A stretch of DNA of 64,000 nucleotides, taken from positions 11,591,508 to 11,655,507 of the forward strand of contig CM049313.1 of the NCBI GenBank assembly GCA_026874595.1, in the 5' to 3' direction. Below are positions 24,911 to 36,840 of this stretch, piece after piece; the first letter of the stretch is position 1; each line of letters begins with the position of its first letter. The notes below the pieces were generated by a model. It was not told the DNA's origin and did no database searches. It saw only the letters and a program-made list of their open reading frames with translations. Source of the DNA: Sipunculus nudus. Lineage: Eukaryota; Annelida; Sipuncula; Golfingiida; Sipunculidae. A program made the translations under genes and the position numbers.

Positions 24911-25086
24911 CTTTGAGGGCAAGGGGATGCAACACGAAAGTACTCAGACGAAAGTGTCCAGGCGATGATCTATCTGCAGAGAGAGGTTGGTGGCAAAGGC
25001 ACTTGCATCGGCAATGGTAAGAGGGAAATAACGCTTTGTGGACCACGCCCAAATCCTAAATATTGCAGAATACCTGCTACACAAGC
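24911..25086 (-). pseudogene. lectin gene B exon 2 candidate, decayed
   Basis: It lies where exon 2 should be and holds GVVHK followed by CRCKC, comparable with SVVQKNITCSC (gene A) and GVVQQKNGCPCHC (gene C). The expected donor CAAAGGTGAG reads CAAAGGACTT here. The alignment is weak and the call tentative. Confidence 0.35.
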
Positions 25087-25266
25087 CTTGGCATTCAATT
25101 AAGGGCACTGAGGCAAGAACTCCAATTAAAGTTGTTAAACATTCACAAAAGCGAATGAAAATTATCAGCCAAAATATTTTTGGCAATAAATTTTTTTTAA
25201 ATGTGGCCTGATCTTTAAAGAAAAAGTGTTTAGGGCCCTCTTACTTACAGTACTGTATATACTCAC

Positions 25267-25336
25267 CAAGCACTGCAAATATAAACATGAAAAATGGGTT
25301 TGTGCAGAGCACGCTGCACTTCCTGGATATTTTCAT
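25267..25336 (-). CDS. lectin gene B exon 1, signal peptide
   Basis: 70 nt, ATG to donor G|GTGAGT, encoding MKISRKCSVL and a hydrophobic FFMFIFAVL. Same length and phase as in gene A. Confidence 0.75.
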
Positions 25337-25788
25337 AATTTTTGTTTATTTATTTGTTGATATCTAGACCAAATCGTCCAAGTGACTTATACGTGTGTAC
25401 TGTGATCTGCTGGTAAATGCTTTTGCTAGACAAAATGTTGCCGATATTGGAAAATGACATACTGTTTAATTAAATAAACTATAAATATAAGATTATAGAC
25501 TTTATCTACATTTAATTAATTATATTTCAAAGTGAAGGCGCCCTGTCATGCATGTCGTTTAGATATTCTAACAACATGCGCATAGAAGGTGTATGTATGG
25601 TGGTATTACTAAGTGTCAAGAAAAGTGACATGGCAATAGAACCTATACCACGTGTTTTTAATTAACTGTTTATCTCAATGAATTGCTCCGCTGTCTACAA
25701 CATCTTAGAATTTGTCCAATAAATAGATCTATAGAGTATAATTACACTGTCAATACATATTCGACTGGAACGCGGGTGGTATTAATAC

Positions 25789-25792
<4 letters not shown>

Positions 25793-25874
<82 letters not shown>
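25793..25874. repeat. (TA)n microsatellite
   Basis: About 80 bp, with one AATA interruption. The gene A copy of this duplicated region (about 18325) has only a short AT stretch, so the tract expanded in B. Confidence 0.95.
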
Positions 25875-25877
<3 letters not shown>

Positions 25878-27239
25878 AAATATATGAATTTCCTGGGAGT
25901 ACCTTAAGAAACAACTAACATTAATCTGATGTTTTATTGAAACCTGTTATTCGAACCCCCGATCTTAGGCTAATGGTGTACCTAGATTTCTTTACAAGCA
26001 CATGCCTCCCGAAGTTTCTTCATCACGTTCAATGTGTACAGTTATAAAGATAAAAAAATGAATGAGTATCATTGAAAAGTTATTAGCCATTTGCATCAAC
26101 CTATTGGAAACAATTGAAAGTTTATATCCAAATACTGAAGTGATATAAGTGTTAAATATAGAATATTTATATCATTTACAATCAGAAGTGATAATTTGAG
26201 ATAGTTTTATATATTCATGAAGTAAAAAAAAGCCCTAGCTTGCACATACGCTATTTTCCTCCTTGTCTGCTTATAAAAAGAACATACTTAATGGTGACGA
26301 ATTTTTGCCAAATCGTAGATTTAAAAATATCATAACGTTTATCAAGTTATGATTAAAATGGAGTAGAAAATGATAAATCCAATCTGCAATCTCGGATTTT
26401 TTAAAAATCTTCACACATCTTTCAAGTCATTTTTTATTACTTTCTGTAAGGGAAAGCAATCATCAAAAATGCTGTTATAATTATAAACTATACAGCTGGA
26501 ACCTGTACACCAAGAGTTGTGGGCCACTTCTAAGTTAACTCTGATTTTTACTGAAACATCAGCCTATATAAAATAATGTTCTTCAGGATATTCTCAGCAA
26601 TTTCTCTTGACATGAGTTACGATTGTTCAGTTTTTTATACATATTTAATAATTCGATCATACTTCTACATTCTAATTGACATGTGTTTACACGATAGGGA
26701 AGTGTATACTGCGTGTATCCGTTTCGCCGTTTTATTCTAACAAATTTTAGGAAGGGTAGCAATGTGCCACACATAAAGATCTCCAGTCAATTAAATTCAC
26801 CTGAATACTTTCTTTGGCTGCGTTGATACCACTCACTGGCACCACTTTAAGCACATTTGTGCACATGTTGTTTTCAGAATATCAAACGGATTTCAATTCT
26901 TAATCGTGTTTTGATAAATGGTTAATTAAAAATCTGGCTTGAGGAATTAAACGTATAACCACAACACAATACAACAAGTGTGTTACTCTTACTAAGAAAT
27001 GTCATAAAGAAAAGATAGTAGGTGTCTATGAACCAGTTATGTTCTTTATTGTCATAATTTACCAAGCGCATTGTCTCTTTATAATAGACAACTATAATAT
27101 TTATATTGGAACACTGCAAAGTGGTACAACATTAAAATAACCGGAGGTAAAGCGCATATTTTATTCAGTTTTACATATTCCAAACAGGGGCTCCAAGTCA
27201 GTATATATTAAGTTTACGGAATAAACGTACACATTATTT

Positions 27240-27935
27240 TTTCATTTTATATGCTGAATAAATAACATGAAAGTGTTCTAATCATATTCGAGTAATATTT
27301 ATTTACGTATTAATACTCATTTTCCAATATATTTGCTACTTCTAAATAGAGCCATACAAAAAATTTGTTCTACAGTTTCCCCAAGCCCATTTTCGTGGAT
27401 TATTGCAATTAAAGACCAGATTTTTGTTAATGCTGCCTCAAAATAATTCTTAAAGAACTCGAAAATGGACTAAATATTGTTTTGATCGTATACACCTTTT
27501 CAACAATTCAAGCAAGGTTGTTTGCATTTTTTTGGAAAGCTGGAAACTACACAAACAAGCAATTATATCACGGTGAATGGACCACATGCTATTTAGGAGG
27601 CACAGTAGTTTGACCTGTCCCAATGTAAATATAAAGTGTATGTGTTTAAACCAGTGTAAATTTAAGAGATATAAATACATTATGTACGGAACTCATACTT
27701 TGGGGGCTATAACAACAAGTGAACCCACATTTATATTCAGAAAAATATGAGTTAATTGCATAATAGACACTCACCTAGTGAACCCTCACTTTAACACGTC
27801 CAGAAAACTAAATAAAACTTGTGGCCCATGGGCCATGACATTCAGCTGAATTGAAGGAATGTTGAACAATGAGCAAAATGACTGCCAGAGTGCCAGAAAA
27901 ATCAAGAATTTTGTCATAAGTCCTTAGAAATGGGT
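27240..27935. other. gene-free stretch
   Basis: AT-rich. It contains GGCCCATGGGCCATGACATTC, a motif seen in variant form near 30420 (GACCCATGGGTCATGACG) and 57936 (GACCCATGGGCAATGACG), apparently from an old dispersed repeat. Confidence 0.4.
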
Positions 27936-27939
27936 TTCA

Positions 27940-29855
27940 GTGGGCTTTTTGACAGATGACCACTTGATTTGAAGGTTTCATTAATATGAGGAAAAATACA
28001 TAAAAATTTGAAAAAAATAGAGGTAGTGTCACCAGTCTGCAGGAAATGATTAAACACTCCATGATCAATATATATCCAAAGAATCGTGGCTTTAAAGGCA
28101 TTAGTTATTCAGATACTGGAGCTTTTGTACACACTTTTAAATTATTCTTGGGGGTACTTAAGAGCCCTGTAGCTCGGAGAATACAGGTAACAGAGACCTA
28201 ATTTCAGGTTTCCTAGATGGCGCCGCAAGTATTGTTTTTGATATGTAAGTGTTGATGAACTAAGAAAATGCACAATTTTAACCCAATACATTGAAGAACC
28301 ACTGAGACGACCAGATGGCAAATGCACAGATGAAAACCACGCAAAAAGTATTGTTGGTGGCGCCACCACTTCCGATTACGAGATGGAGTGATCCAAGATC
28401 TATATATGGACATGCAAACTTCCAGCTTAATACATTAAGCCACTCCTGAGACATGGGCTGTTATATTAAAGACACCCAGATTCGTAGTGCACAGAAAGGA
28501 TTGCTGGTGGTGCAACCTGTCTTTGTTAGGGATAACTACATAGTTGAGGGAACAACTATGCTGGGTTTCGGAAAGAGAGGTCCAGGGGTCTCAAAGGAGT
28601 TCTCTGGAAACGAACGCAGATTTTTGGTACCACATCTTTTATTATTGTGGGGGGTACTTACGAGCCCCATAGCGCAGAGCATACGGGTAACAGAGACCTT
28701 ATTTTAGATTTCCACAGAGACTTTTCATGGACCGCGCTTGATGTCAAGATAAAAGATTTCTGATTCAGCAGTTACGATTTGTGCCCTGTTAACAGATGAC
28801 AGCTTCTTTGAAGGTAGTAAAAAGAGAAAAAAAATCGTAACCTTAGAAAAATACAGGTGGCACCACCAGTTTGCAGGAACTGATAGAACACTTCATGATC
28901 AATATTCAAGCAAAGAATCATGGTGATCAATGCATTAGTTATTCAGAAACTCGAGCTTTTACATCAAATTTTTAATTATTCTGAGGGGTACTTAGGAGCC
29001 CCATAGTTCGGAGGATATGTGTAACAGAGACCTAAATTCATGTTTCCACAGAGACTTTTAATTGACCTCCCTCGATATCAAGTTCAAAGATTCCAGGTCT
29101 AGCAGTTACGATTTCTGCACTGTTAACAGATGACAACTTTTTTGAAGGGATCAAAGATAGAGAAAAAATCGTAAAAATTAGAAAAAATACAGGTGGCGCC
29201 ACAAGTTTGCAGGAAATGATGGAACACTCCATGATCAATATTTATGCAAAAAATCACGTTGATCAATGCAGTAGCTATTCAGCTACTGAAGCTTTTTTAT
29301 CAAATTTTTATTTATTCTGAGGGGTACTTACGAGCCCCATAGTTCGGAGAATATGGATTACAGAGACCTAATTTCAAATTTCTATAAGGACTTTTCATGG
29401 ACCTCTCAAAATGTCAAGTATGAAGATTCTAGGTCAAGGGGTTACGATTGGTGCCATGTTACCAGATGAGGATTAATATGAGGTCTCAAAATATAGAAAA
29501 ATGCGTAAAAATTCGAAAAATTACAGTTGGTGCCACCACTCTGCAGGAACTGATGAAACACTCTTTGATCATTTGGCTTGCAAAATATCATGGCCATCAG
29601 ACCATTAGTTATTCAGATACTTGAGCTGTTGTAAAATTTTTTTATTATTCTGGGGTTTACTTACAAGACCAATAACTCGGTGAATATGGGAAACAGAGAC
29701 CTTATTTCAGGTTTCCAAGGAGATTTTTCATGGATCTCAATGGATGTAAAGTTAGAAGATTCTAGGTCCAGCGGCCAGACGGCCGGACAGACGGACGCCG
29801 GACGAAGAGTGGTCGCTTAGCTCCGATGACTTTAAGTCAGCTGAGCTAAAATTGA
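27940..29855. repeat. tandem array, about 334-bp monomer, with hairpin tail
   Basis: The landmark GGTACTTA..GAGCCC..AACAGAGACCT recurs at about 28153, 28653, 28987, 29323 and 29654: spacings near 334 bp except the first, which has about 165 bp extra (within 28213-28600). Each unit also has a GGTGGC(G)CCACCAG..TTGCAGGAA.TGAT stretch. The array ends with a GGACAGACGGACGCCGGACG run and a hairpin at 29817-29849 (TTAGCTC..TGACTT / AAGTCA..GAGCTAA). Confidence 0.8.
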
Positions 29856-31085
29856 CGTTTATTTTTTACTGCATATTTTTAAAATTATAAAATACTATTT
29901 TATATTATTTATACTATTATATAGTAGAAGCCTGACACTAGACGCTGAACCCTAATTTTTGTCAGAAAATATGGGTTTACTTAGTGATCTATGAATGTTT
30001 ATGATGAACACACGTTTGGTATATTTGTCAATGGCGTCGCGTACACGTATCACGTCAAGAAAAATCAGCCAAGAAATGACGCTTTATATTTCCTGTATAA
30101 CTCATAAGAAGGAAAAAATATTTAAATATTGTTTATAGTTAGGTTAACAGGGAGCCTATGAGCCTAAAATTAACCAATCCTTTTTAAAACGTAAATGTGA
30201 GTTCAGTTGCTGTTTTATCCTCCTTAAGGTTGTAATGCACCTATACCATACATGACAATATATGTAACCTATTTTATTTTACCATTGTAGCACAATGAAA
30301 GTAGAGATCGAGATATGTCCAAGACAGGGTGATGACAATTCCTGCTAAAACATGAAAAGGAAGAAAGAGACTTTCACCTCCTGAAGTCCAGCTCCTTTAT
30401 ACTTGTGTCGAAAAACAGATGACCCATGGGTCATGACGTTAAGCTGACTACCATAACATTCAGAACAATGTATCATCTGAAAACGAAATGGAGATTAACT
30501 AAACATGGGACTTTGAACTTGGCTCTCCTGAAACAAAAGTCGACATTTTTTTTTTTTTTTTTTTTGACCATATTTTATTACATAAACAAAATTGCATTTT
30601 CAATAACATGCATAGGCATCACATTCACTATAGTCATGAACAATCGGATAAATCTAGTGATCACAAAAAAAAAAAACAAAACAAAAAAAAAAAACTGTTT
30701 TGATTTTATAAATTACTGTATATAATAAATACACTGTACGACTCTTCGCTGATTGCATCTAATTACTGAATATGCCATGCATCTTTGGTTACTTGTATTT
30801 AAGTACCAATTCTTACATATCTCACTGGAATATTTGGTCAATTAATACATAAACAAAAATACATATATCCACAGTACAAGACACAAATATACACATACTA
30901 CAGTCTCTTTGATATTCTTGTGCGCATTTTTTCTTTAGTGATAGGTCACACATATGTACATATGTCTGAATCCAGTCATGACTGATATATACAGGTTCTA
31001 CAAGAGAAGAATACAATTTCTTAAGAACTGGTTAGACCACATTTTGTTTTAAGATACTGCTTGCTGACTGGAAAATTGTGGTTGC
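29856..31085. other. gene-free stretch
   Basis: AT-rich, with a T-run at about 30546-30565 and A-runs at about 30666-30694. No exon recognised. Confidence 0.5.
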
Positions 31086-31089
31086 CTAT

Positions 31090-31480
31090 TTGTTCGCTAG
31101 GGTTTCAAATTTGCGATATTCGCGAAAGGGAAATTATCGCGAAAATAAAACTTTCGTGAATAAGAGTTCCATCGTGGAAAGCAAGTCGAAAACTAAATGA
31201 TTGATATTTAACAAAAATAATAAGATCTTGTATGTTCAGATGTTGCTAAAATAAATGATTTCAGATTTTTAAAAATTAACTTGCATGAATGAACAATGAT
31301 TAAACTTTTTTGATGTCCAATTGTCTAATTCCGAGTTGTATTTTATATAATTAATTAATATAATTATGCTTTAGTTTGTGTAGGATTCTCATATGGCGGG
31401 ATCGCGAAAATGAAACCCTTGTGAAACATTGAAACTGTGAATACCGCGAAATTTTAACCCTGTGAAAATGAATTGTGGAA
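31090..31480. repeat. interspersed repeat rich in CGCGAAAAT motifs, copy 2
   Basis: Partner of 10225-10640: GAAAGGGAAATTATCGCGAAA near one end, GATCGCGAAAATGAAA near the other. Function unknown. Confidence 0.4.
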
Positions 31481-31543
31481 AATATATTCCTACAGATTTG
31501 TAGATCAAAATCAATGTCACCGGAAGGTCACCGCTATAGATCA

Positions 31544-31800
31544 TTATGACTGAAAGTCGGCTCTGTTAAAACACATGTGCTTCATCTCACAAATTGATGG
31601 ATATATCGAAAAAGCAAAGTTGTCATCCCACGTCAAGTTGTGTTGTGTGATTACGAGGTAGTCCTGAGTTTGGGTTGCAAACCGGACGTTGTTTGGTTCG
31701 CCAGGATACCAATTTTCAAACTTGAGTTTCTCCCCTGTAGTGGTCCAAAGCCATTGTTCAGTCAGGTGATCAGATCCAGACGTCCAGTAGGGTTTCTTTC
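31544..31800 (-). CDS. lectin gene C exon 4
   Basis: 257 nt, acceptor CATTTGTAG, stop TAA at 31546-31544. Sugar-binding half of the domain with PGEPNN and TWDDN. The C-terminus is extended by HMCFNRADFQS relative to A and B, adding a late Cys. Confidence 0.9.
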
Positions 31801-31880
31801 CTACAAATGAATATGAATAAAGTATTTTTAGTAGTCTTTTGGTGGTATGTAACCGCCTCCATTGTATATATATATATTTA

Positions 31881-31933
<53 letters not shown>

Positions 31934-34004
31934 AACCGTAAAGGCGTCTTTCTTACGTTTGTTACCTAGAGATAATCCCTTGCACTTTTAATTAAAATAG
32001 GGTAAAAACACGCCGATATCAACACACCCCTGCCGTTCGTGTTTATAACATATGGGGGGCTAAAATGATGCTAAAACATTCAGGAAGGACAACTGCATGG
32101 CGGCAAGTCAGAAAAGTTTTGCAAAGGGCGTTGTGCAGCTAATGATCTTTCAACTTCCGCACACATGCAACCATCAAGCTAAGGGTTTTCTGTTTGTCAA
32201 CATTGGCGCAAGTACCGTGTTTACAAACAAACTTGTAGATGAACTCTACATTCATCACAATGGCGGTATAAGAATGTTTTAATACGAATTACCTAAAATT
32301 CAATAATATTTGGATTTGCTAGAGAAATGCTACAGAAAATGTATGTGAATAGCTTACTTTAACTTCTGTTACTTAGGGGTTCTTTGAATGTACGACCTTC
32401 CGGGGTTTTCCCCAGTTTTGCAGCTTCCTGTTAGATTGTGCATCCCGGGTTTAGCAATGGACAACCCTACCCGGGTTTAAACAAACTGGTGCGCCACTGA
32501 TATCTCCCGAAGTGACTGACCGTTTTGTTATGAAATTTTACTGTAATTTTTTTATTTAAAGGTAAAATAATGCACTCTTCCATTGATTTCTAATTAAACG
32601 GTGGCGATACGGTAATAGTCAACATTTAAACCATTTATACGCATGGTGTTGCCTTGACTTACAATTAAGGTGAGAAAATGCCAATGTCTCTTAAACATTA
32701 AAAAATCCGAAAGGGACAGCGAAGAAATTCAGAATTTCGTTTATTCTGAATTATACATCTAGTTTTTTTTTCCAATTTTTCAGATCAAAGTGCATATCAA
32801 AACTTATCACTCGATAAAGCATATATTCATATATACATATAGCAAATATTCATGTCATATTATCACAAATGTGGTGATTCAAATGATGTTAATAATCAGA
32901 GGACCAATTGATCATGCATTGGAAAATTATGCTGTCGCCACTGGTCAGTACTAATCAATAAACATTATATGAACATCATTATATTAAGTGCAACATTGTT
33001 AATTTTAGTCTTTACTTACTGTTGACATTCTGAAGCAGATGCTCTGACTCAGTCTGTGTTTCTATGCTGAGTAAATCAGCAGACAGTTTGTTGCAAGCCT
33101 CCCTTGCTTGACGCCATGGCAGTATTCTAACATTTTCCATGTAGCTAGATACCCTTTCAGGCACGGTTTGGTCTCTGTAAGGATGGGCGAAGCCGCTTGG
33201 ACATTTCACCAATTCTGAAATTTATAATGTATATACCGTAAAACCTCGCTAATATGACCAAAAGTGGTTAAAGGGCCTACTAATTGACCGAAAAATATCG
33301 TTTGCTTTGACGGCCTGGTTGTTTTAAGTATACATGATACATATATACATTGTGCCATTGTGGATAGGACATTGTCGGCATCACATAAATAATTTAAATA
33401 TATTTAGGTTAATATTCTAAAAAATACACTGAAGTATGTATTCTTTTTTTTAGTAATACGTTGGAATTGTTATTAATTCACTGTTTTCACAAATTAGAAG
33501 TTAATACACACCTCTGAGAGTCTTTGCCTTCATCCGCCCCGCATTCATAATCAAGTTCATGATTGCGTTCATGTTACCAGAATTCTTGAACATTTGGGAG
33601 TGGTTCCCCCGGATACAATGACAGGGGCATCCATTTTTCTGCTGCACGACGCCACTACAGTTAAGTGCATTTGTTCCTGTATTTTCACAAAGATGTTCAG
33701 TGTCAGCAAAAAAGTGTTCTTGGACAGAAATATTTTGGAATATGAGTAGTATTACACTGATTTTATGTATCACACAAACGTGTAATGAAATATCATTAAA
33801 TACAACTGAATTGTAACATCTCTTAAATTTGAGAGAGATCTGTGTCTGAATATTACTATCCTTTCTATCATATGTAAATTCAAATATTTATATATAAATC
33901 CATTGCTTTCGCTAATTTAACTGATTACATTGGCCTTGTCCCTTGTCCTGCAAACGCTTTATTAAAAGTTTCTGCAGCTCTCTCTCTCTCTCTCCCTCTC
34001 TTTA

Positions 34005-34080
<76 letters not shown>

Positions 34081-34993
34081 CTACACATATGCATACGATA
34101 ATTATGTAAACAGACAAATATGATCACTTGTTAACCTATGCCAGGGTGCCCCTCTTTTTTTGCGACCCCAACAATCTGGAATACTGTCACACCACTAGAT
34201 TTGTGACCGTCAAGGTTCTTTTAACTGTCATACAATTACGTTTCTCTGGACAGGCGTTCCATACATACAAGCACTAAACGTCCGATAATATCTTCAAAAA
34301 TTATCACCAAGTCCGTTAACCACAGTACACAGCGTAGTCCCTTGTTTACACTTCTCCAGTTCACATGACACACGTGACATCGGAATGTTGCGCTGCCCGG
34401 CTTACCGTTTGTTCGGGATGTGTTAACAGTAAAATCAGTCCACCTTTAGATTCACGGAGCTCTGACCCCTAAATGTCCCTCTTTGGAGTATTGGTATAAC
34501 TCACGGGACACAGCCAGTTCACGCAGCATTCACTAATTAGCACAAAGACGATTCTATAAATGTACACTTAGTTATCAAACAATCATCTGGTCATTCTCCT
34601 ACTAGTACATGCAATACAATAACTAAGTCAGAGTCCTCTGGTGACAGATACAGAGCAATATACGGTTAATATCGGAAAGCATATAGGGAGTTTGGTGGCG
34701 TCTGGTGGCGTTCCATTGTCTACCTATCTGCATACGATAGTTATATGTATACAGTCTACTAGCATTTTGGGAACACTTGTTTACCTGTGCCAGGGTAAAG
34801 AGAAGCTATGTTTTTATATCCTGTATCCGCCCTTGGTGTTGTTGGTGCTGGGATCTGTGTGTGTGTGTGGAGGGGGGGGGGGGGGGGGTTAATAAGGCCC
34901 CATATCTAGTATCTTCATATACGTACCAGAAACTATAAATACAAAAAGACGAATTATTTCTTTTCTGTAGAACTCTATGCTGCTCCTGGACAT
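31544..34993 (-). CDS. C-type lectin gene C, secreted, 241 aa, intact frame
   Basis: Four exons in matching phase 1: 34993-34927, 33718-33512, 33214-33020 and 31800-31544 (726 nt with stop). Residues 1-22 form a likely signal peptide (hydrophobic LFVFIVS). Residues 23-91 are a Cys-containing N-terminal region (LCENTGTNALNCSGVVQ, CPCHC) followed by a helical stretch. Residues about 96-236 are the C-type lectin domain: KCPSGF, WRQAREAC, LLSIETQTESEH, YWTSGSD, WLWTTTG, NWYPGEPNN, TWDDN and SICEM. EPN suggests mannose-type sugar binding, as in innate-immunity lectins, but WND is WDD and the acidic residue of the usual EDC segment is absent. The second Cys of long-form domains is Ser here (SSYMEN against SCYMQN in gene A). 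The inner disulfide Cys pair is missing in all three paralogues. Confidence 0.85.
31867..31928. repeat. (TA)n microsatellite
   Basis: In intron 3 of lectin gene C, starting 66 bp into the intron. A SINE-tail-like TAACCGCCTCCATT precedes it. Confidence 0.95.
31929..33019. other. rest of lectin gene C intron 3
   Basis: About 1.1 kb without a coding signature. The segment at about 32153-32240 (TTTTCTGTTTGTCAACATTG, ACCGTGTTTAC) loosely resembles 62225-62285. Confidence 0.4.
33020..33214 (-). CDS. lectin gene C exon 3
   Basis: 195 nt, acceptor AAATTTCAG and donor A|GTAAGT. N-terminal half of the lectin domain with a Cys-to-Ser change (AGC for TGC) at the second domain cysteine. Confidence 0.9.
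33512..33718 (-). CDS. lectin gene C exon 2, N-terminal region
   Basis: 207 nt with acceptor GTCCAAG and donor G|GTGTGT. It encodes EHFFADTEHLCEN.., NCSGVVQQKNGCPCHC and GNMNAIMNLIMNAGRMKAK. The CxC segment may form a small disulfide-linked or oligomerising neck; that role is a guess. Confidence 0.8.
33977..34076. repeat. (CT)n-(TA)n compound microsatellite
   Basis: CT tract running straight into TA within intron 1 of lectin gene C. The same pairing, as TA then GA, occurs at 38551-38620. Confidence 0.95.
34858..34889. repeat. (GT)n-(G)n low-complexity tract
   Basis: TGTGTGTG followed by a run of about 17 G, close to the exon 1 donor of lectin gene C. Confidence 0.8.
34927..34993 (-). CDS. 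lectin gene C exon 1, signal peptide
   Basis: ATG to donor G|GTACGT, 22 codons plus one base, MSRSSIEFYRK then a hydrophobic core. It lines up with the MSR of gene A exon 1. Confidence 0.7.
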
Positions 34994-36836
34994 TTTCGCT
35001 GGTCGTTGTGGAGTAGTTGTTGAAGTATGAACTGTATACTGGGTCAGATGTACGGATATAGTTTGAACTCAGGTCAATGCCTTTATTTAGACTTATATAC
35101 ACTGATATTGTGAAGACGTTGTGGTAGTGTGCGCTTTAGTATTGAATTGATCAAACATATCAAGATGACATATGGGTTTTAGCTAAATTTACATTCCAAA
35201 GTACAATGCCCTTTGGCCACATTTCTTCAAAAAATTTAAAAGCTTTAGATTTGTATAGATTTGTATATAGTGATATCATTAAGTATCTAGAATAAAGGCG
35301 TACAGGTTATACATTTGTCAGATATATGTGATATAAAATCTCATTTGATGGATCTTAATGGATATGGCATATTGCTACGATTTATGAAGTTTAGACTGAG
35401 ATAGCTTCATAGAAATCACTTCATAGAATATTTACTTCAATATACCGTCAACTGATATGCTTATAACTCTATCAGAGTATAATGAGGTATGATTTACAAA
35501 GTAAAATAAATACAGCAGAATGCAAAGAAAGCAACACACGGCTCTTTGTTGAAACATATGAATCATTCTTCGCCTTTGAAGATAACGCAATTGTAGAACG
35601 ATTTAAAAGCACCACGACAAATATACATCGTTCTCCATCATTTTATCTCACACAAGACCTTAAATGCTTAAGTGTATGCGCTGTGTTCCAGTCATTTGTA
35701 ATAGGTACTGCATATTAAAATAAGCACCAAACTATTTATGCCAGAATCAGCTGACAGATGGCGGTAGTTACTAAAGCAAAACGACTGCTCTTCATTCAAA
35801 CCCAACCTAAATCTCTTTTTAGTTTCTTTTATTTACCCAGTCCCTTGCCCACTACCTCACAGTGTTTCGAGTTTAGCAGTTTTATTGCATAATCATGTAT
35901 GTAATTTTTATAATCGTGTCGGGAGTTTGTGTTTGAGATTATACTGTTGACGTTGTTCAGGCAAACCCATACAGCAATGTTCCACATGCAAAACCCACCC
36001 GTCCAGGGGTCTCGGATGGATGTGTATTTCACTCTCTTCCTAGCTGGTGAGTGTCTGTCGTTTGGACTAATACCAAGACTATTGCCTGCATAGCAAGACG
36101 CACTCAATTTTCAATTATCAAATTCAATCTGTTGGCCCTCACTTGAACAACCGATATTCGATACATTTGCATGTACACATTTACGTGTACCGGCCTTAAC
36201 ATTTTATGTCTTTCCTTTGTTAAGATAGCTCTTATTGTAGGCACGTCAACGACGCCGTCACTGCAACACAAGAGGTCTGATTGAAACGTGAGTAACAGCT
36301 TAATAGGAAGTTGATTGTGTGTCAACACAGGGGTCGAGAGGCATACTGACCTCGTATATTTACATCAAGGAAACAGTTCCTGAGTTTTCTTCATAGTTGA
36401 GGGAAAGGAATTTTTGAAAGCCTGGCATTTCTTCTTAGCTATATAACCGGATAAGATTGAGTGCAAATACATCCTCCTTGACCGAACATTTAGAACATTA
36501 AAAAATAATGGAGAGGGAATTCTCAACAGGCTTAGATCCTAAGATTGCAAGCACGTCCGCTATTCAGGAGAGGCGCTCGCTGCAAATATATTATTCAGTA
36601 AAGTGTCTCTTTATAGATCAGGTTCTTTTCAAACTAGCGACATCTGTCGGTAACGACTGGCATTGAGTATGTGGGTCCTTTTAGTCGAAAGGAAACATCA
36701 TATTTTGAAATATTTCTGAATCTCAAACGTAATAAATGAACCTTTTAAACTTTGAGACGTTGGATTTAAATTAACATGCCATGGCATAGCCAGCTAGTTT
36801 GACCAGAACCGAGCAAAGGGTGTTACGTAGTAAAAA
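34994..36836. other. gene-free stretch upstream of lectin gene C
   Basis: Would contain the promoter of gene C. I see no clear TATA box placed relative to a known start, and no exon. Confidence 0.4.
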
Positions 36837-36840
36837 TTAA

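Larger units (their letters stand above)
22572..25336 (-). pseudogene. C-type lectin gene B, damaged in exon 3
   Basis: Paralogue of gene A on the minus strand: exon 1 25336-25267 (signal peptide), a poorly preserved exon 2 candidate (about 25086-24911), exon 3 about 24596-24424 and exon 4 22828-22572. Exon 4 is fully open and keeps the Trp that is a stop in gene A. Compared with A, exon 3 is missing a stretch of about 60 bp covering its splice acceptor and the first conserved Cys segment (CPPGF); sequence homology resumes on the far side. The exon 3 donor is shifted to T|GTAGGT but keeps phase. An insertion of about 975 bp enlarges intron 3. A cryptic acceptor (ATTATTGAG) could keep the frame, so expression cannot be excluded. 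Confidence 0.75.

Noticed and set aside
24837-25186. 80-aa frame with a signal-peptide-like start (MPKIFWLIIF)
   Set aside because: It lies between exon 1 and exon 3 of lectin gene B, and another frame resembles exon 2; the hydrophobic frame is probably chance.
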